Assembly: GCF_001649575.2 (NCBI RefSeq)
Contig: NC_051433.1
Span: 25,315,145 to 25,379,144, forward strand
Length of the DNA stretch: 64,000 nt
Direction: 5' to 3'
Origin: Kryptolebias marmoratus
Taxonomy: Eukaryota; Chordata; Actinopteri; Cyprinodontiformes; Rivulidae
Part shown: piece after piece, positions 24,481 through 36,349 of the stretch
Numbering within the stretch: position 1 is the stretch's first letter
How the letters are laid out: each line of letters opens with the position of its first letter
The notes under the pieces: generated by a model
Told to the model about the DNA's origin: nothing
Database searches by the model: none
What the model saw: only the letters and a program-made list of their open reading frames with translations
Position numbers and translations under genes: made by a program

Positions 24481-25060
24481 ATTGCCAAGGAATAACAATA
24501 AACATCAATTCAATCAAAGCGGTTTTTTATCACCTTTATCACTTTGGGGATAAAGAATTCTTTCTTTAGAAATTTCTTTTTTTTTACCAGTAGTGTCAAA
24601 CGCCTCCATGTTCACTACCTCTGAACAGAATAACATGGTACAGTAATCAGTAAATCCGGAGAATGAATAAGCGTCAAAGATGATATGCTTTTCACTTGTG
24701 TTTTTGTTACATAATTTCCAGAATGTTTTGACTTATGCCTAAATTGCTAAGATAAAGTTGGTATTTCTTTTAAAAGTGAGTTTTCTGTTGATATATATGC
24801 CAGGGTATTTAAAATCATTTAATCTTTCAACATTCTCTCCTTTAATTGTTACAGATTTTCTAAAAAAAATGTTTCAGTTTAAATGAGTAATTTGTCTGTC
24901 TTACATTTACTTCTAAAAAGCTTGTTGGGCACCTGTCCTGTAGAGCTAACATGTGACTGAAATATACGTGCACTCTCTCTCCATATTTCTGCTTTTGTAA
25001 TAAAGCTGCCAAAGCCATATTATCTTCAGACTTAAAGAATCTGAAATAATCATCTTTGAC

Positions 25061-26486
25061 CAGGGGTGTCACTAGGTTTTAAGAACAAGAGGGGCTTAGC
25101 CCCCAGGAGATACACAGGATGTGAGTAAACATAGTGGGCGAGAACAGAATTTCTCAAACAGCTAACAAAACCTGAGTTGCTTTTCCACATTTTTGGACAC
25201 GATTAACAGATACCGTACTGTGTAAACGTTTTAAGCAACCAATTATATTTTTATTCAGAACATCAACAAACAGGAAATATGTTTAGAGTTTTAACAAGAA
25301 AAATGAACATATTTTTTATTTTTTTATTCTGTGAATTGAATATTACTATACTGTATTAAATGCCAGCTAATGTACACTATAATATTTGGTGCTGGTGTAT
25401 ACCCAGTTATGAAGTCTAACTGTGACTTTATATATTATATAAAATCTCTCAGTTATTCCACAACACTGATTTAGATTAACTGACACAAGAATGCTTCTGT
25501 AGAAAACGGTTATTACTGCTATAACATTCTCCTGTAANNNNNNNNNNNNNNNNNNNNNNNNNNNNNNNNNNNNNNNNNNNNNNNNNNNNNNNNNNNNNNN
25601 NNNNNNNNNNNNNNNNNNNNNNNNNNNNNNNNNNNNNNNNNNNNNNNNNNNNNNNNNNNNNNNNNNNNNNNNNNNNNNNNNNNNNNNNNNNNNNNNNNNN
25701 NNNNNNNNNNNNNNNNNNNNNNNNNNNNNNNNNNNNNNNNNNNNNNNNNNNNNNNNNNNNNNNNNNNNNNNNNNNNNNNNNNNNNNNNNNNNNNNNNNNN
25801 NNNNNNNNNNNNNNNNNNNNNNNNNNNNNNNNNNNNNNNNNNNNNNNNNNNNNNNNNNNNNNNNNNNNNNNNNNNNNNNNNNNNNNNNNNNNNNNNNNNN
25901 NNNNNNNNNNNNNNNNNNNNNNNNNNNNNNNNNNNNNNNNNNNNNNNNNNNNNNNNNNNNNNNNNNNNNNNNNNNNNNNNNNNNNNNNNNNNNNNNNNNN
26001 NNNNNNNNNNNNNNNNNNNNNNNNNNNNNNNNNNNNNNNNNNNNNNNNNNNNNNNNNNNNNNNNNNNNNNNNNNNNNNNNNNNNNNNNNNNNNNNNNNNN
26101 NNNNNNNNNNNNNNNNNNNNNNNNNNNNNNNNNNNNNNNNNNNNNNNNNNNNNNNNNNNNNNNNNNNNNNNNNNNNNNNNNNNNNNNNNNNNNNNNNNNN
26201 NNNNNNNNNGTGGAATGAATTTGATAACGACGCACCAAAAAGGATCTCTTCCTTACACTGTAAAGAAAAAGAAAACTGACAGATTTATGATCATATATTT
26301 GAGTTAATAATGAAATAATATATGGTTATTTATTTAAACTCATATTCTGGCCACATTATATTGAATGTTTGTAAAAAAAAAAATATATATATATTTTTTT
26401 TTTGACACCAAAATTATTTAGGGGGGCTTGAAAACATTTTTTAGGGGGCTTCAGCCCCCCCTAAAACAGGCCTAGTGACGCCACTG
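25061..26486. mobile_element. hAT-like element with CAGTGGCGTCACTAGG ends and target duplication
   Basis: The left end CAGGGGTGTCACTAGG (25061) and right end CCTAGTGACGCCACTG (to 26486) are inverted repeats with few mismatches. Just inside each end is a G-run/AGCCCC-rich motif (GGGGCTTAGCCCCC; GGGGGCTTCAGCCCCCC) that can itself fold. The flanks TCTTTGAC (25053-25060) and TCTTAGAC (26487-26494) match at 7 of 8 bases, as expected for a hAT-type 8-bp duplication. About half of the element is an assembly gap, so its coding content is unknown. Confidence 0.8.
25538..26209. other. Assembly gap (672 N)
   Basis: A run of N inside the hAT-like element. A minus-strand open frame spanning it is an artefact of the unknown bases. 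Confidence 0.99.
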
Positions 26487-26659
26487 TCTTAGACCTTGAT
26501 CTTAGACCAATTTTTTAAAAAGAGAAAAGCAGTGGGGATAAGAGTGTACCCTGTGGTGCTCCTGTATTCAACAAATATCATCTGACACAATATTGCTGAG
26601 AATAACCCTCTGAGCACAATCAGACAAAAAAAGACCTCTTACCCAAAAAAGTTATATCA

Positions 26660-26900
26660 TATTTTCCGCACTATAGGGCGCACTGGATTAAAAAATGCCC
26701 TGTCAGCCCTGCACACACGGCGCGTAAACTGAGCTATAACTGAGCCTTAATGCTGCAAGCGGTGCAGCTTTGTAGTTTACCAAAGTCGTACTAAAACATT
26801 ACAAGTTCTTACATATATAAGGTGCTCCAGACTATAAGGGGCACTGTCATTTTATGAGAAAATTGAAGGCTTTTAGGTGCACCTTATAGTCCGGAAAATA
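26660..26900. mobile_element. Foldback MITE (TATTTTCCG-ended), nested in the LINE
   Basis: The ends TATTTTCCGCACTATAGGGC and ACCTTATAGTCCGGAAAATA are inverted repeats, and the interior again has ATAAGGTGC/GCACCTTAT-type complementary words, so the element folds on itself. The outer TA dinucleotides suggest a TA target duplication (Tc1/mariner-like), but the superfamily is not proven. Confidence 0.7.
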
Positions 26901-27560
26901 CAGTATCCTAATTATCAACTAAGTCCACAAGCCTCTACAACAAAACACACTTCATAGAGTTAAATGTGGATATAATATCTAGAAACAGTACTCTGGCAGA
27001 ATTATTGGAGTCTTGCAGGTGAGCAGCTTTGGTGTTATGCAGGATTACCATTGCATTATCTGTGGCCCTCTGGCATTTACTTTCAACCTGTAGATGGTTT
27101 AAGGCGACTGGCACAGACAAGCTTATATGTCTGCTTACAATTCTTTTCATATATTTACATAAAACAGACGTATGAACAATGGATCAAAAATCATTTAACT
27201 CTGTAGCTCCAGTTTTTTCTTTTTAGGAACTGGCAAAATGTTTGATAACTTCCATGATTTAGGAACTGTAGATGTCTGAAGAAGTAGCTGAAATAGCCAA
27301 GTCAAAACCCCTTTTAATTGGTGAATACATGCTTTAAGCACTCTTTCCCTAAGGCCATCAGGACCTGGAGCTTTATTGGGTTTAGTGCACTGAAAAAGGA
27401 ACAAGGTGTCTCAGGCTCAATTTAAAGTATTTGCAAAAAGGGACTATTGACTGATTCAGCTGTTCTTCAGTTGTGTGTTTGGTTTGATGTTAAAATGTAT
27501 TGTTAGGTTAAGTCAAGGAACTTCTTTGGCTCGGGACCAAGGTGTGAATATTAATATAGC

Positions 27561-29925
27561 CATGACCAGATTGTGGTTTCTGTAGTTACTGACCAGTTGA
27601 TTCTTGCTTTAAACCAAACAATATTAACATTTTTTCTTTATGCAAGTCGATCATGCTCTGCTGTTCTTTCTTGTGAATATGACATGTAGGTATGTGACAC
27701 AGTTGTTGTGCACTAGACCCAATTTGTCCAACAGACTTTTTGATTTAGTTTACTCAAAAAGAAGAGTTAGGTGTCACTTCCTGACTCTTTGAGATAAGAC
27801 TTTAAAAAAGACAGACTAGCGGGTAATAGAACAATAAAGTGTTTCAGAGTTAAACTTTTTCTCTCTTATTGGCTAATATGCTTTGGTGGCGAACTCCAGT
27901 CCAGTTTGACAGACTGCCTTTGACTCCCTATATTGTGATCAGGGCTTAGACTGCCCCCAGACGTCTCCCCCTACTGAGCTTTGGAGAGAAACAGACGGTG
28001 AGTGTGAGCTCTGATAGCAGAAGCAACTTTGAGTGGTGGCCTATCAGAGGCACACTGGCAGCAGGAGCTGGATGGGATTTGAAGACCTGGCCCACCATTA
28101 ATCATATTCAAATCAGCATCCTGCTGAATGCCTCCCCTAAGCCTCCCACTTTTCGCTCGTACTTATCTTAATATGGACAGATGAGGCCACAGTGTTGATT
28201 GTCTTTTCTATAGTTGTAATCATGTTCCCATCACTCAGCAGTGATGATGTCACATTTCTTGATGACTTGAAGCTGTGATGACTGTTTTTGATAAAAAGTT
28301 CATCAAATTTAACCAACATAACAGCTTTAAATGAGCAAGAATTACTATAATTTTGCGGATATTGTGCTTTATTTGGAATCAAATAAAAATAAATAGGATC
28401 GAAATAAGATGTGACTTTTGATTCAAAACTTGAAATAAACATTGGCTGTCTCTTTTTTCTTGAAAGCTGTACTGGATGCAGTACTTTTTAATCTCCAGTT
28501 GTTCCAGCATTACTTTGAATTGACAAGTCATTTTTGACAGATCTATCTCAAATGTACAGCTGTTCAAGGAACTGTTAATTCCACCGAGAGCGAAGGGAGA
28601 TCTATGCATGTTTAGAGAGATAAGAATTTCATTATGCTCTCAAGCAGTATGAATATCGAATGGGAGCTCGTCTCCGATGGCTTGTCTCTGTCTGCATCTC
28701 AATGATATTCGGCACAACGCAGGGATTTGAAAGTGGTGTTTGCCTGTTGTTCCTGCTGGGAGAGTTGTTCTGAATAGAACTGCTGTTTAAAACACCACTG
28801 CAGTTAATGTTCATCTGAATCTTGACCTTCAGTGCTTTGCATAACAGATCCTTTAGCTCTATCAATGTGAATGTGTAAGTATCTAATATGTAATCTTAAT
28901 GTAGCGTGACAGAATACAATCTTAGACCATTAGAAGCTATAATCTGACACTGTATACAGATAAATCTTTTTGTTTTTGTTTCAGCAAATCATTTGCATTC
29001 CCTTTTCAAAATATAGAAAATGATGCATTACATGTCATTCTTTATGATTAATGATTAGAAATGCTTAACACTTATTCTGAAAATTTATTATGTTTACATG
29101 CAGCTCCTAATAGAATCAACGTTTTGTTTCCAAGGATAAATATAATTTGATTAAGCCATTTGTGTTTGTGCAGTAAGCACTAGTTTGTATATTATTCCAT
29201 TTTTTATTCAATGCTTCATGCTGTAATTACTGACCAATCAGATGAAAATCTGAAAAAAGATGAAAATCTTTTGTACCTTGCAGGCTAATAAGAAACACTT
29301 TTGAATTTGATTCTGTCAGAATATTCTTGCATTTCTTTCCATGATGTCAATGTTATTGTTTCATCCTCTAAAACAGACAATGTAAAAACAAGATACAAAA
29401 TTAACTACCAGGATGTGGAGTGTCCAGAGGGCAAATTCAATGAATTTAAAAACCTTTAAAGAGCCAGCGGATTATGGTTCCCTCTTTGCTAACAAAACAT
29501 GCTTACTGTAATACTGTGAAGCTGCAGGAGGCAACCAGGCTCCCATTCCCTCTCTAGCTCCTCTAAAATGTACCGAAAGGGAACAGAATGTAAATTTCAC
29601 AGGGCTGAAATCCTGTAAGGTGTTGTCAGAAAACTGCACACAGTGCATTTGTTTCCTCAAGCAGCTGTGATGCTTTACAGAAGCAAAAGATGTTAATGAG
29701 TTCAGCTTTCTCTGGACAAAGCCTTTGCGTACTGCTGCTACTGCTGGTGGTATGTAATTTTGCTTTGGTGTTAATTTGTCTGTTTTTTGGAGGAAGAATA
29801 CAGACCTTAAGGTTTGACTAAAAAGAAAATGCAATGTTTATTTCTACTGTAAACAAAAGGAAAATGAAATGCAGGTACAGAACAGGGAGAAGTATTCTGC
29901 AGATTTTTATATTTCCATACTTTCC
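27561..29925. other. No gene recognised; possible conserved non-coding blocks
   Basis: The segments around 28040-28320, 28550-28870 and 29470-29760 are repeat-free with balanced composition and ATTA/TAAT-rich words, unlike the neighbouring transposon DNA. Minus-strand frames at 28137-28865 and 29472-29834 have no recognisable domain. These blocks may be regulatory or simply unique intronic or intergenic DNA. Confidence 0.3.
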
Positions 29926-30440
29926 TGCCTATAAAAAATATTCACCTCCTTAGATATTTTACTCTTTTACTGTTGTCAAAAATCAGCCATGGTCAATATA
30001 AATTGGTCTTTTTGACATAACAAACAAACAAAAACCACCTCTTCAATGTCAAAGCGAAATCAAATTTCTACAGAGTAACACTAATTCAATAAAAATATGT
30101 AACGTACAATAAGTGATTACATAAATAGCCCCCACCACCTTTTTAAAGTGATTGTCCTAATTCAACTCAGAGAAAAAATTATTACAATGTACAAGTCAGG
30201 GGATGGATACAAAAAGGATTTCCAAGGCCCTAAACATCCCCAGCAGTTCTTTTTAAATCGACCATCATGGATAGAAGGAATATAGGACGTGTAAATCTAC
30301 CAAGAGCAGGCTGTCCTCACAAACTGAGTGATCGTGAAGAAGGAGAATAATGAGAGGGTTCATCAAGACACGTGAGTTCTCTGAAGGAGGTACAAGCTTC
30401 AGCAGGTCAGATGCAGACAGCATTAGATTATCTTCCAGGA
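29926..30440 (+). mobile_element. Tc1-like transposon relic, 5' half
   Basis: The opening TGCCTATAAAAAATATTCAC matches the terminus of a common fish Tc1-like element. Further in, the plus strand encodes RISKALNIPSSSF (near 30211-30252) and LPRAGCPHKLSD (near 30297-30335), the helix-turn-helix region of Tc1 transposases. The catalytic part and the 3' terminus are missing, so this is a truncated dead copy. Confidence 0.75.
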
Positions 30441-30599
30441 TTTTTCTATATATCATATGATATTTATTTTATATGTGAACTCTAAAAAGTCTATGAAATA
30501 ATTCATGCTCAACTCCACTCCTGCCCATATAGACTAGGTACGCTGGCTTATCATTCCAGCTGTATCTTAAAGGGTACAGACATAGTATCTTCTGGCTGG

Positions 30600-30772
30600 A
30601 TCTTCTTCTTCTTCTGGCTGCCCCCTCCTTCAGTGGTTGCCACAGCGAACAAACGCGCACAAATAATTTGGCAATTATTTAATGCCAAATGCACTTCCTG
30701 CTGCAACCTGGGTTCAAACCTGCAGCCTCAAGATTACTAAACTGCGGCACTGACCACCAAGCTACCACAGCT
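30600..30772 (+). repeat. Dispersed fish repeat (GCCACAGCG type)
   Basis: The order CTTCTTCTTCTGGCTGC, GGTTGCCACAGCGAA, AATGCACTTCCTGCTGCAAC, GGGTTCAAACCTGCAG and CCACCAAGCTACCAC matches a short repeat found in many teleosts. The class is uncertain. Confidence 0.6.
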
Positions 30773-32368
30773 ACTGCAGGCATAGTATATTAATAATACA
30801 TTTTTATACTTTTTGTCTGTACTGGTTTGTACCCTAAGGTAGTAAGCTCATACTAATATTGGTTTGGATCAGACCCAACACTAGAGGCTGACTTTTCAAA
30901 TGTGCTCTTGGGTGCATGGCCTAAACAGTTAAACATTGACATGGTTGCTGATAGGTATGATGGATGTGAAATATTTTAGATTGTTGGATTTTTGCTAGAC
31001 TTTGTAGCCACTGGAGGCTTCATGATTAAACACTTTGATTAGATTTATATCTCAACTTTTCAATGCAGGGTCTTTAACATCAAATTGAAGTGTTCATACA
31101 GTCATAGTTAACTCAAATAAGCTGTGCATTTTGTGTGACTTAGTATTGCTTTGTTTGTTGTATTTTTTGAATGACCTTTTCTGCCACTGTCACACCAGTG
31201 TAACTAACTCATGGCCTGCTTTACAAATTACAAATCTGACCTTTTGGGCGAGCTGTCATCATATCCCACTGTCTAATTATTTTGAGGTGTCAAAGGATAC
31301 AAGGTATGCAGTTTAAACAAGGTGGCTTGCAAGCCAAGGTGACTGATATCACTGTACTACCAATGCAATTACAGGCCTGGAGCAGAAAAGAAGTTACCTA
31401 CATCTGCTCTGAAAACCATTTAAGTACAAGCTGCTTATATACAATACTGCATGGAAACAACAGCCCAGTTACAATAGGTGGTTGTATTATCACTAAATTA
31501 CTCTTCTTCTTTTTTCAAACATTATCTAGATTTGAATCACATATTTGCTCAGTTTTTGTTTTTTTTTGTTTGTTTTTTTTTCACTTTGTGTTTGCAGAAA
31601 ATCAAATCTTTGATTTAAAAACAAGCCCTTTTCCCGTAGTTCTTACCTGACTTAGCTGGTATTAGATTTTTTTAATTAGAATTTTAAATTCAGACAAAAG
31701 AACCAGTAAATCTAATTAAAAGAACCCTTTTTTCTTCATTCTGTCAATTTAACCTTCAAAAAAAAAGAGGCAATTTAATTTAAAGACTGCAATGAAACTC
31801 TCCTTATGTGAAATGTTTAATATTAACCCGGTAATTACAAAGATATATACTACAATATGTTAACATCAAATTATCCAGCAATGTCCTATACCTGTACATT
31901 AGACAACTAGTGGGCTAAGTATTCAGAATATTCCAGAATAACTCTAACTTCACTTTAGTCTTGTGTGTGTGTCTGTGTTTGTTGTTCTGCTGTATTGTGG
32001 AATGTATGCTATTCTAATGAGCTCCTTCATAGTTGAATTTTTCCTTGGGGATGAATAAAATATTAATCACAGTGGCAAAGCATGCCCATCACAGCTGGGC
32101 CTTTTTGATCCAAACCCGACCCTGCACAATTACACGTACAATAAACTGAGGAAAATCCTTCAACATACATGGAACAAAGTGAGTTTAAAATTGCTACAGT
32201 TAAATTTACTACAACACTGCAGCAAAAGGCTGCAGGTCAGGTCGTTCGTTAGCCACTTCATACCCCTACCCTGCCGTTGTTGGTAAAAAGGGAGTCATGG
32301 GAAAAAGATAGGAAGGCGGGAAAGTCTTGCTACAAGTGGCCAGAAATGCAAAAGAGGCAAAGGAACTT
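30773..32368. other. No gene recognised; one possible LINE/SINE tail
   Basis: The word TTGAATTTTTCCTTGGGGAT followed by GAATAAAAT (about 32033-32062) resembles the TTGAATTTCCCCTTGGGGATCAATAAA tail of fish retroposons. A 122-codon plus-strand frame (31282-31650) contains low-complexity F-rich sequence and no domain. The rest appears unique. Confidence 0.4.
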
Positions 32369-33015
32369 CAGCTACATTCACACTGCAAGTCATAATGCTC
32401 AATTCTGATTTATTGCTTAATTTCATTTTTTATGCGTGGTCGTTCACACTACGTTTTAAATGTGGCTCCCATCAGACTCCAGTGTGAACAGTCTCCAGTT
32501 TTTTGAAATGACCCACATGTGTAGAAGAAGATATGATGTCACGCTGTCCACACACTGAGTTTTCAGAAGTAAATATGGACGCTGCGAATGTTAGCATGTG
32601 TGTATTGATTTTGATGTTGCTGTCAAGTTGAGGCCAACTCTACATCCAAATGGTAAAAGGTAAAAGAAGATGGAGAAAAAAAAAGAGCACAAATGTTAAT
32701 GATGACTTTTTTGGATTTGTGGCTGCTGCCTCTGTGCGGAGGCATGTGTGGCTGCAGAGATGGAGCCAAGAGTGGTGGGACTTTAACATGAGCGACCTCC
32801 AACCTTTTATCCAAAGTAAAAGTCGGATGAAATGTGGCATGAACGTTCACACTGCGGTTGCTTTGAAAAACATTGGATAAGTATCCGATTCAGTACAACA
32901 TACTGAAAATTGTGTCGGATATGAAAAAATCAGATTTGTCATGTTCATACTGCCATTAAAGAATTCAATTTGTGTCTCATAGGGGCAAAAAAAAAAATCA
33001 GAATTGGCTTGTATA
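32369..33015 (+). mobile_element. PIF/Harbinger-like non-autonomous element with residual ORF
   Basis: Both ends carry inverted CACACTG and AATTCTGATTT / AAATCAGAATT words: ACATTCACACTGCAAGTC with CAATTCTGATTTATTGC on the left, and GTTCATACTGCCATTAAAGA with AAAAATCAGAATTGGC on the right. The interior has an open frame of 76 codons (32650-32880) with an arginine/tryptophan-rich start (RRHVWLQRWSQEWWDF) reminiscent of the basic W-rich N-terminus of Harbinger transposases. No catalytic domain is present and no clean target duplication was identified. Confidence 0.5.
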
Positions 33016-33294
33016 AATAAGATGGTTACAACTCTGAATCTGACTGCTTGATCAAATCATTTCTAAGGACTTTTCTCTGAAAGGTCAGCGCATTCTCATG
33101 TGGGTGCTTACTGAATACCTTTGTTAGAAGAAATTCTGTCCAGATAAATTGTGGCAACATTTTTTAATGGTTATTTTTTTGTTTCTTTGTTTTCTCAACA
33201 CAAAACTACTCCAACACACAGCTCTAACCCTGACCACAGACAGAAAAAAAGCAAGCCACGGATTCTGTACATTATGAAAATGATTCATATGATT

Positions 33295-33325
<31 letters not shown>

Positions 33326-34344
33326 TATACATAATTGACACAATTCTTGGTTTTACTCAGGGCCTTCTTTGAATATCCTAAACGCCCTGATGATTTACCA
33401 CTGATTCATCAATCACTCAATCAAAGAGAGAATTCCAGCTGAGTTTCCAAAATATGTTGTAAATTTTATAAAGTAACATCTAAGCAATTAAATTCAGTTC
33501 AGACAGTTCAGTTAAAGTAACTGTTTTTCTGTATGCCTCATTAGTTTGCACAATTTGAAATGTTTTGATATTTGTCAGTCATCACATATATCCACAACAT
33601 CTCTGAGCAAAGATTATTCATGTTTGTATGATATTAAAACCTGAATACATGAGCTTGAAAACTGTTTTATTCATTCATGTTTGACTGAAGTAAATAACAC
33701 ATTTATCTCTAATTTCACTGACTCACACATTTACTTCTATTGTATTTGGACCAAAAGGTTTAGTAATGCATGACAATAGGAACTCATTTTATAAGAAGTA
33801 AAACACTAAAGACATAAATCTCATAAGTTCTGACTTGGGACACCAAAAAACCAAAACTAACGGCAAAATGTGTCGTTGTTTAAATGTAACCAATGAGAAA
33901 CTAGAATTACAGTGACTTGCCTTACTTCATGACTCGTAGCACATGAACTCATTTTCTTCCAAGCTAAACCATGTTTTTATTAAAGTGATTTATTTTATTT
34001 TTTTTTTTTACCTGGGAGTTATTGTTCTTATTTTCACAATGACTTGAATTGATACTATTCATCCTGAAATTAGATCTTAAGTTTTCCAGTCTAAAGTTTG
34101 GAGACCCACATGGTGTTCCGTCACCCCAATTCTCCAAGTATAATAGAGTTTTTTTTTGCATTTCCTTGATTAAAAGGCATGCTTAAGTGTTTCTTGTGTT
34201 GTTAACATTTCTTAACAGTCAATTGAACCTTTACAAAATAAATTTTTAATTTAAATTGACCCCATTCAAAGTGCTTTTGTGAGTGTAGGATTAAGTTTGA
34301 ATTTTTGTGAGATGAGATGTACTTACATTTTTATTTTTCACCAA
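33016..34344. other. No gene recognised; (TA)n tract
   Basis: A (TA)n microsatellite lies at about 33296-33321. The rest is AT-rich unique-looking DNA. Confidence 0.5.
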
Positions 34345-34640
34345 AGTACTGCTCTACAACCCAAGCAGACTGCAACAAAAGGGGAGCAGTTAGAAATGAT
34401 GTTCAAGGAATAATTCTGTAGCGAAGCAGCAGTGTGAAGAAACCTTGTTTCACTCCCTCCGTGATGCCAGGCGACATGTGTGATTGACATTCCCGTTTTA
34501 CTTGAAAATGCTTTGATTCTTGTTCTGCACAAGGCTGTTTCACTCCAATAAGTCCTGCCGCCGAACTAATTGGGCTTGGTGTGAAACCTCAAACTGTTCA
34601 GCAAGCTCTGACAGGCGAGAGAAAACAGTGACTGCTACAG
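34345..34640. other. Candidate conserved non-coding element
   Basis: This is a 300-base block with balanced composition, few homopolymers and motif-like words (TTGATTCTTGTTCTGCACAA near 34511, CCGAACTAATTGGGCTTGG near 34561), standing out from AT-rich flanks. No open frame with domain content was found. Conservation is untested. Confidence 0.3.
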
Positions 34641-34943
34641 TTGTGTGTGCTTTAATAAAAACATGTGTAGGTTTACATCACAGGCTGTCACAGTAAAACT
34701 GAAAAAAAAAAAAAAAACTCACCACTGCTCTGACATTGACAGGAAGCAGTTGACATGTTTGGTAGAGTTTTTTTCACACATTTACTTTTTAAAACCGATC
34801 TTCTAATGAAACATATCTTTTTTTTAATAATTATCATCAACAGTCTTTACTACAGAGCTGTTTAAAGATTTAACACAAAAACAGCTTTAACAAGCTCAAA
34901 TAACATTTAGGGCTGTGATATAAAGTCGTTTTATGAATGGTTG

Positions 34944-35090
34944 GGGAGTAACTAGTTACATGTAATGGTGATATGTAATGTAATTACAAAATAGTAGTAA
35001 CTGTATTTTGTTGCAGTTAATAAGGAAAATGTGTAATTAAAATTACAATTACTTATGAAACTATCCATGATTACAATTTGCATTTCCTGC
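34944..35090 (+). mobile_element. MITE fragment (GGAGTAACTAGTTACATGTA type)
   Basis: GTTGGGGAGTAACTAGTTAC followed by alternating GTAAT/ATTAC words is the end of a common fish non-autonomous DNA transposon. The other end is not evident. Confidence 0.5.
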
Positions 35091-35375
35091 GAAAGAGCTA
35101 GTTCATATCATTGTTATCAGTTATTTTGTTGTTTTCTTTTGTTTTGCACAATGCTGCTGGCTTTCCTTTACCCTCGGAACTCCCACTGTGGAAAGCCGAG
35201 GCCGCGTCTCGCAACACTACTCTGTTTTAAAACACAATTCAGATGGAGGAGGAAGATCTTTCCCTCTTAAGGTTGGGAGTATCTTTAAATTTAAATATCT
35301 AAAATAAAGCAGAAGAACAGGTACCAACACACACAACTATTTTATTCCATTGAATGGCACACAAACATGCACGGA

Positions 35376-35980
35376 TACAGTGGATTGCAAAAATACCTCC
35401 ATAGAAAAAAAGAAGAAAAAAAAAAAGCATACCACAGAGCCCCATTAAAAGTGTCATTATAAAATGGAAAGGTTATGCCACCACAGTAAACCTGCCAAGA
35501 GTGGGTTGTCCACCAAAACTCACAGACTGAACAAGGTTAAATGGGATGGGAGAAGCAAAGGATAAAAAACTTCTCCAAAGGACCACTATAAGCTGCACAG
35601 AGCTGGGCTTCATGCTTCATGGAAGACTGGCAACAATGAAGCCATTGCTTAAAGAAAAAAAAAAGGACAGACTGCTTGGAATTCCTCCTCAAACGTGTGG
35701 AAGATGATACTGTGGTCAAAAGAAACTAGAATGAAGATTTTGTCTGTCGAGGACAACACCATGTCAGGCACAAACCTACCACTTCTCATATTTTATTGTT
35801 TTATAACAAGAACAGTATACATTGATGTACAAACAAAAGTTTATTTTTTACTCCTTTTAACTTCATTAATTTGAAATATTTTTTGTCAAATTCTTACCGT
35901 ACTTATGTTCAAAACCCATTTCAATTCCTGGTTTTAAAACAACAACAAAAATATTATGGATGTTTTTGCAGCCCACTGTA
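35376..35980 (+). mobile_element. Tc1-like deletion derivative with both ends
   Basis: The outer ends TACAGTGGATTGCAAAAATA (35376) and GTTTTTGCAGCCCACTGTA (to 35980) are inverted repeats bounded by the TA typical of Tc1/mariner insertions. The plus strand contains LPRVGCPPKLTD (near 35490-35525), RTTISCTELGF and a RLATMKPLLKEKK stretch, all from the central part of a Tc1 transposase. The N-terminus, the catalytic carboxyl part and several frames are lost, so it is a dead internal-deletion copy of about 0.6 kb. Confidence 0.8.
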
Positions 35981-36349
35981 TGCACAAAAACAAAAGACAC
36001 TTAAGGTCTTACATTACATTAAGGTTTTGATAATATTTGTCGAGTGCTGTGGAATGTTAAGTGCCAAAGCTTTCATTTAATTTTATTCTCAGAATAAACT
36101 TACATTGAAAAGAGGTTCTGATGTCCAACCTTAGGTTATTATCCTGCCAGACACAATTGTCAACATTCTGTCAAAATTTTAAAATGAAATTAGTTATGTA
36201 ACTTTGATGAAGGAATCAAAATAACTGTGCCGGTTATACATATTTAAATGGAATAGCTTGTAAGTATAACTAATACATTTTTAAAGTAGCCTTCTCAATA
36301 CTGCTTCTATGATATTAACCAGAATTTGAATTGTCTGTCCATATGGCTA
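35981..36349. other. No recognised feature
   Basis: Short AT-rich unique-looking stretch. Confidence 0.5.

Larger units (their letters stand above)
24480..27560 (-). mobile_element. L2-type LINE reverse-transcriptase relic split by two insertions
   Basis: Minus-strand frames give reverse-transcriptase blocks in the right order: NKAPGPDGL (near 27370), VPKSWKLSNILPVPKK (near 27220-27260), VLFLDIISTFNS (near 26960-26990, the first catalytic-Asp block), a TGAPQG-like block near 26550 and FKYPGIYI near 24790. The reading is interrupted by a foldback MITE (26660-26900) and by a hAT element (25061-26486) lying just before the KDD remnant of the FADD motif. Stops and frameshifts elsewhere make it a dead fossil. 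Outer limits are approximate. Confidence 0.8.

Noticed and set aside
25519..26238. 239-codon minus-strand open frame
   Set aside because: It is open only because it consists of unknown bases in the assembly gap.
30690..30772. tRNA-like B-box (GGTTCAAACC) as a tRNA gene
   Set aside because: No A-box at the right distance and no cloverleaf; it is part of a dispersed repeat.
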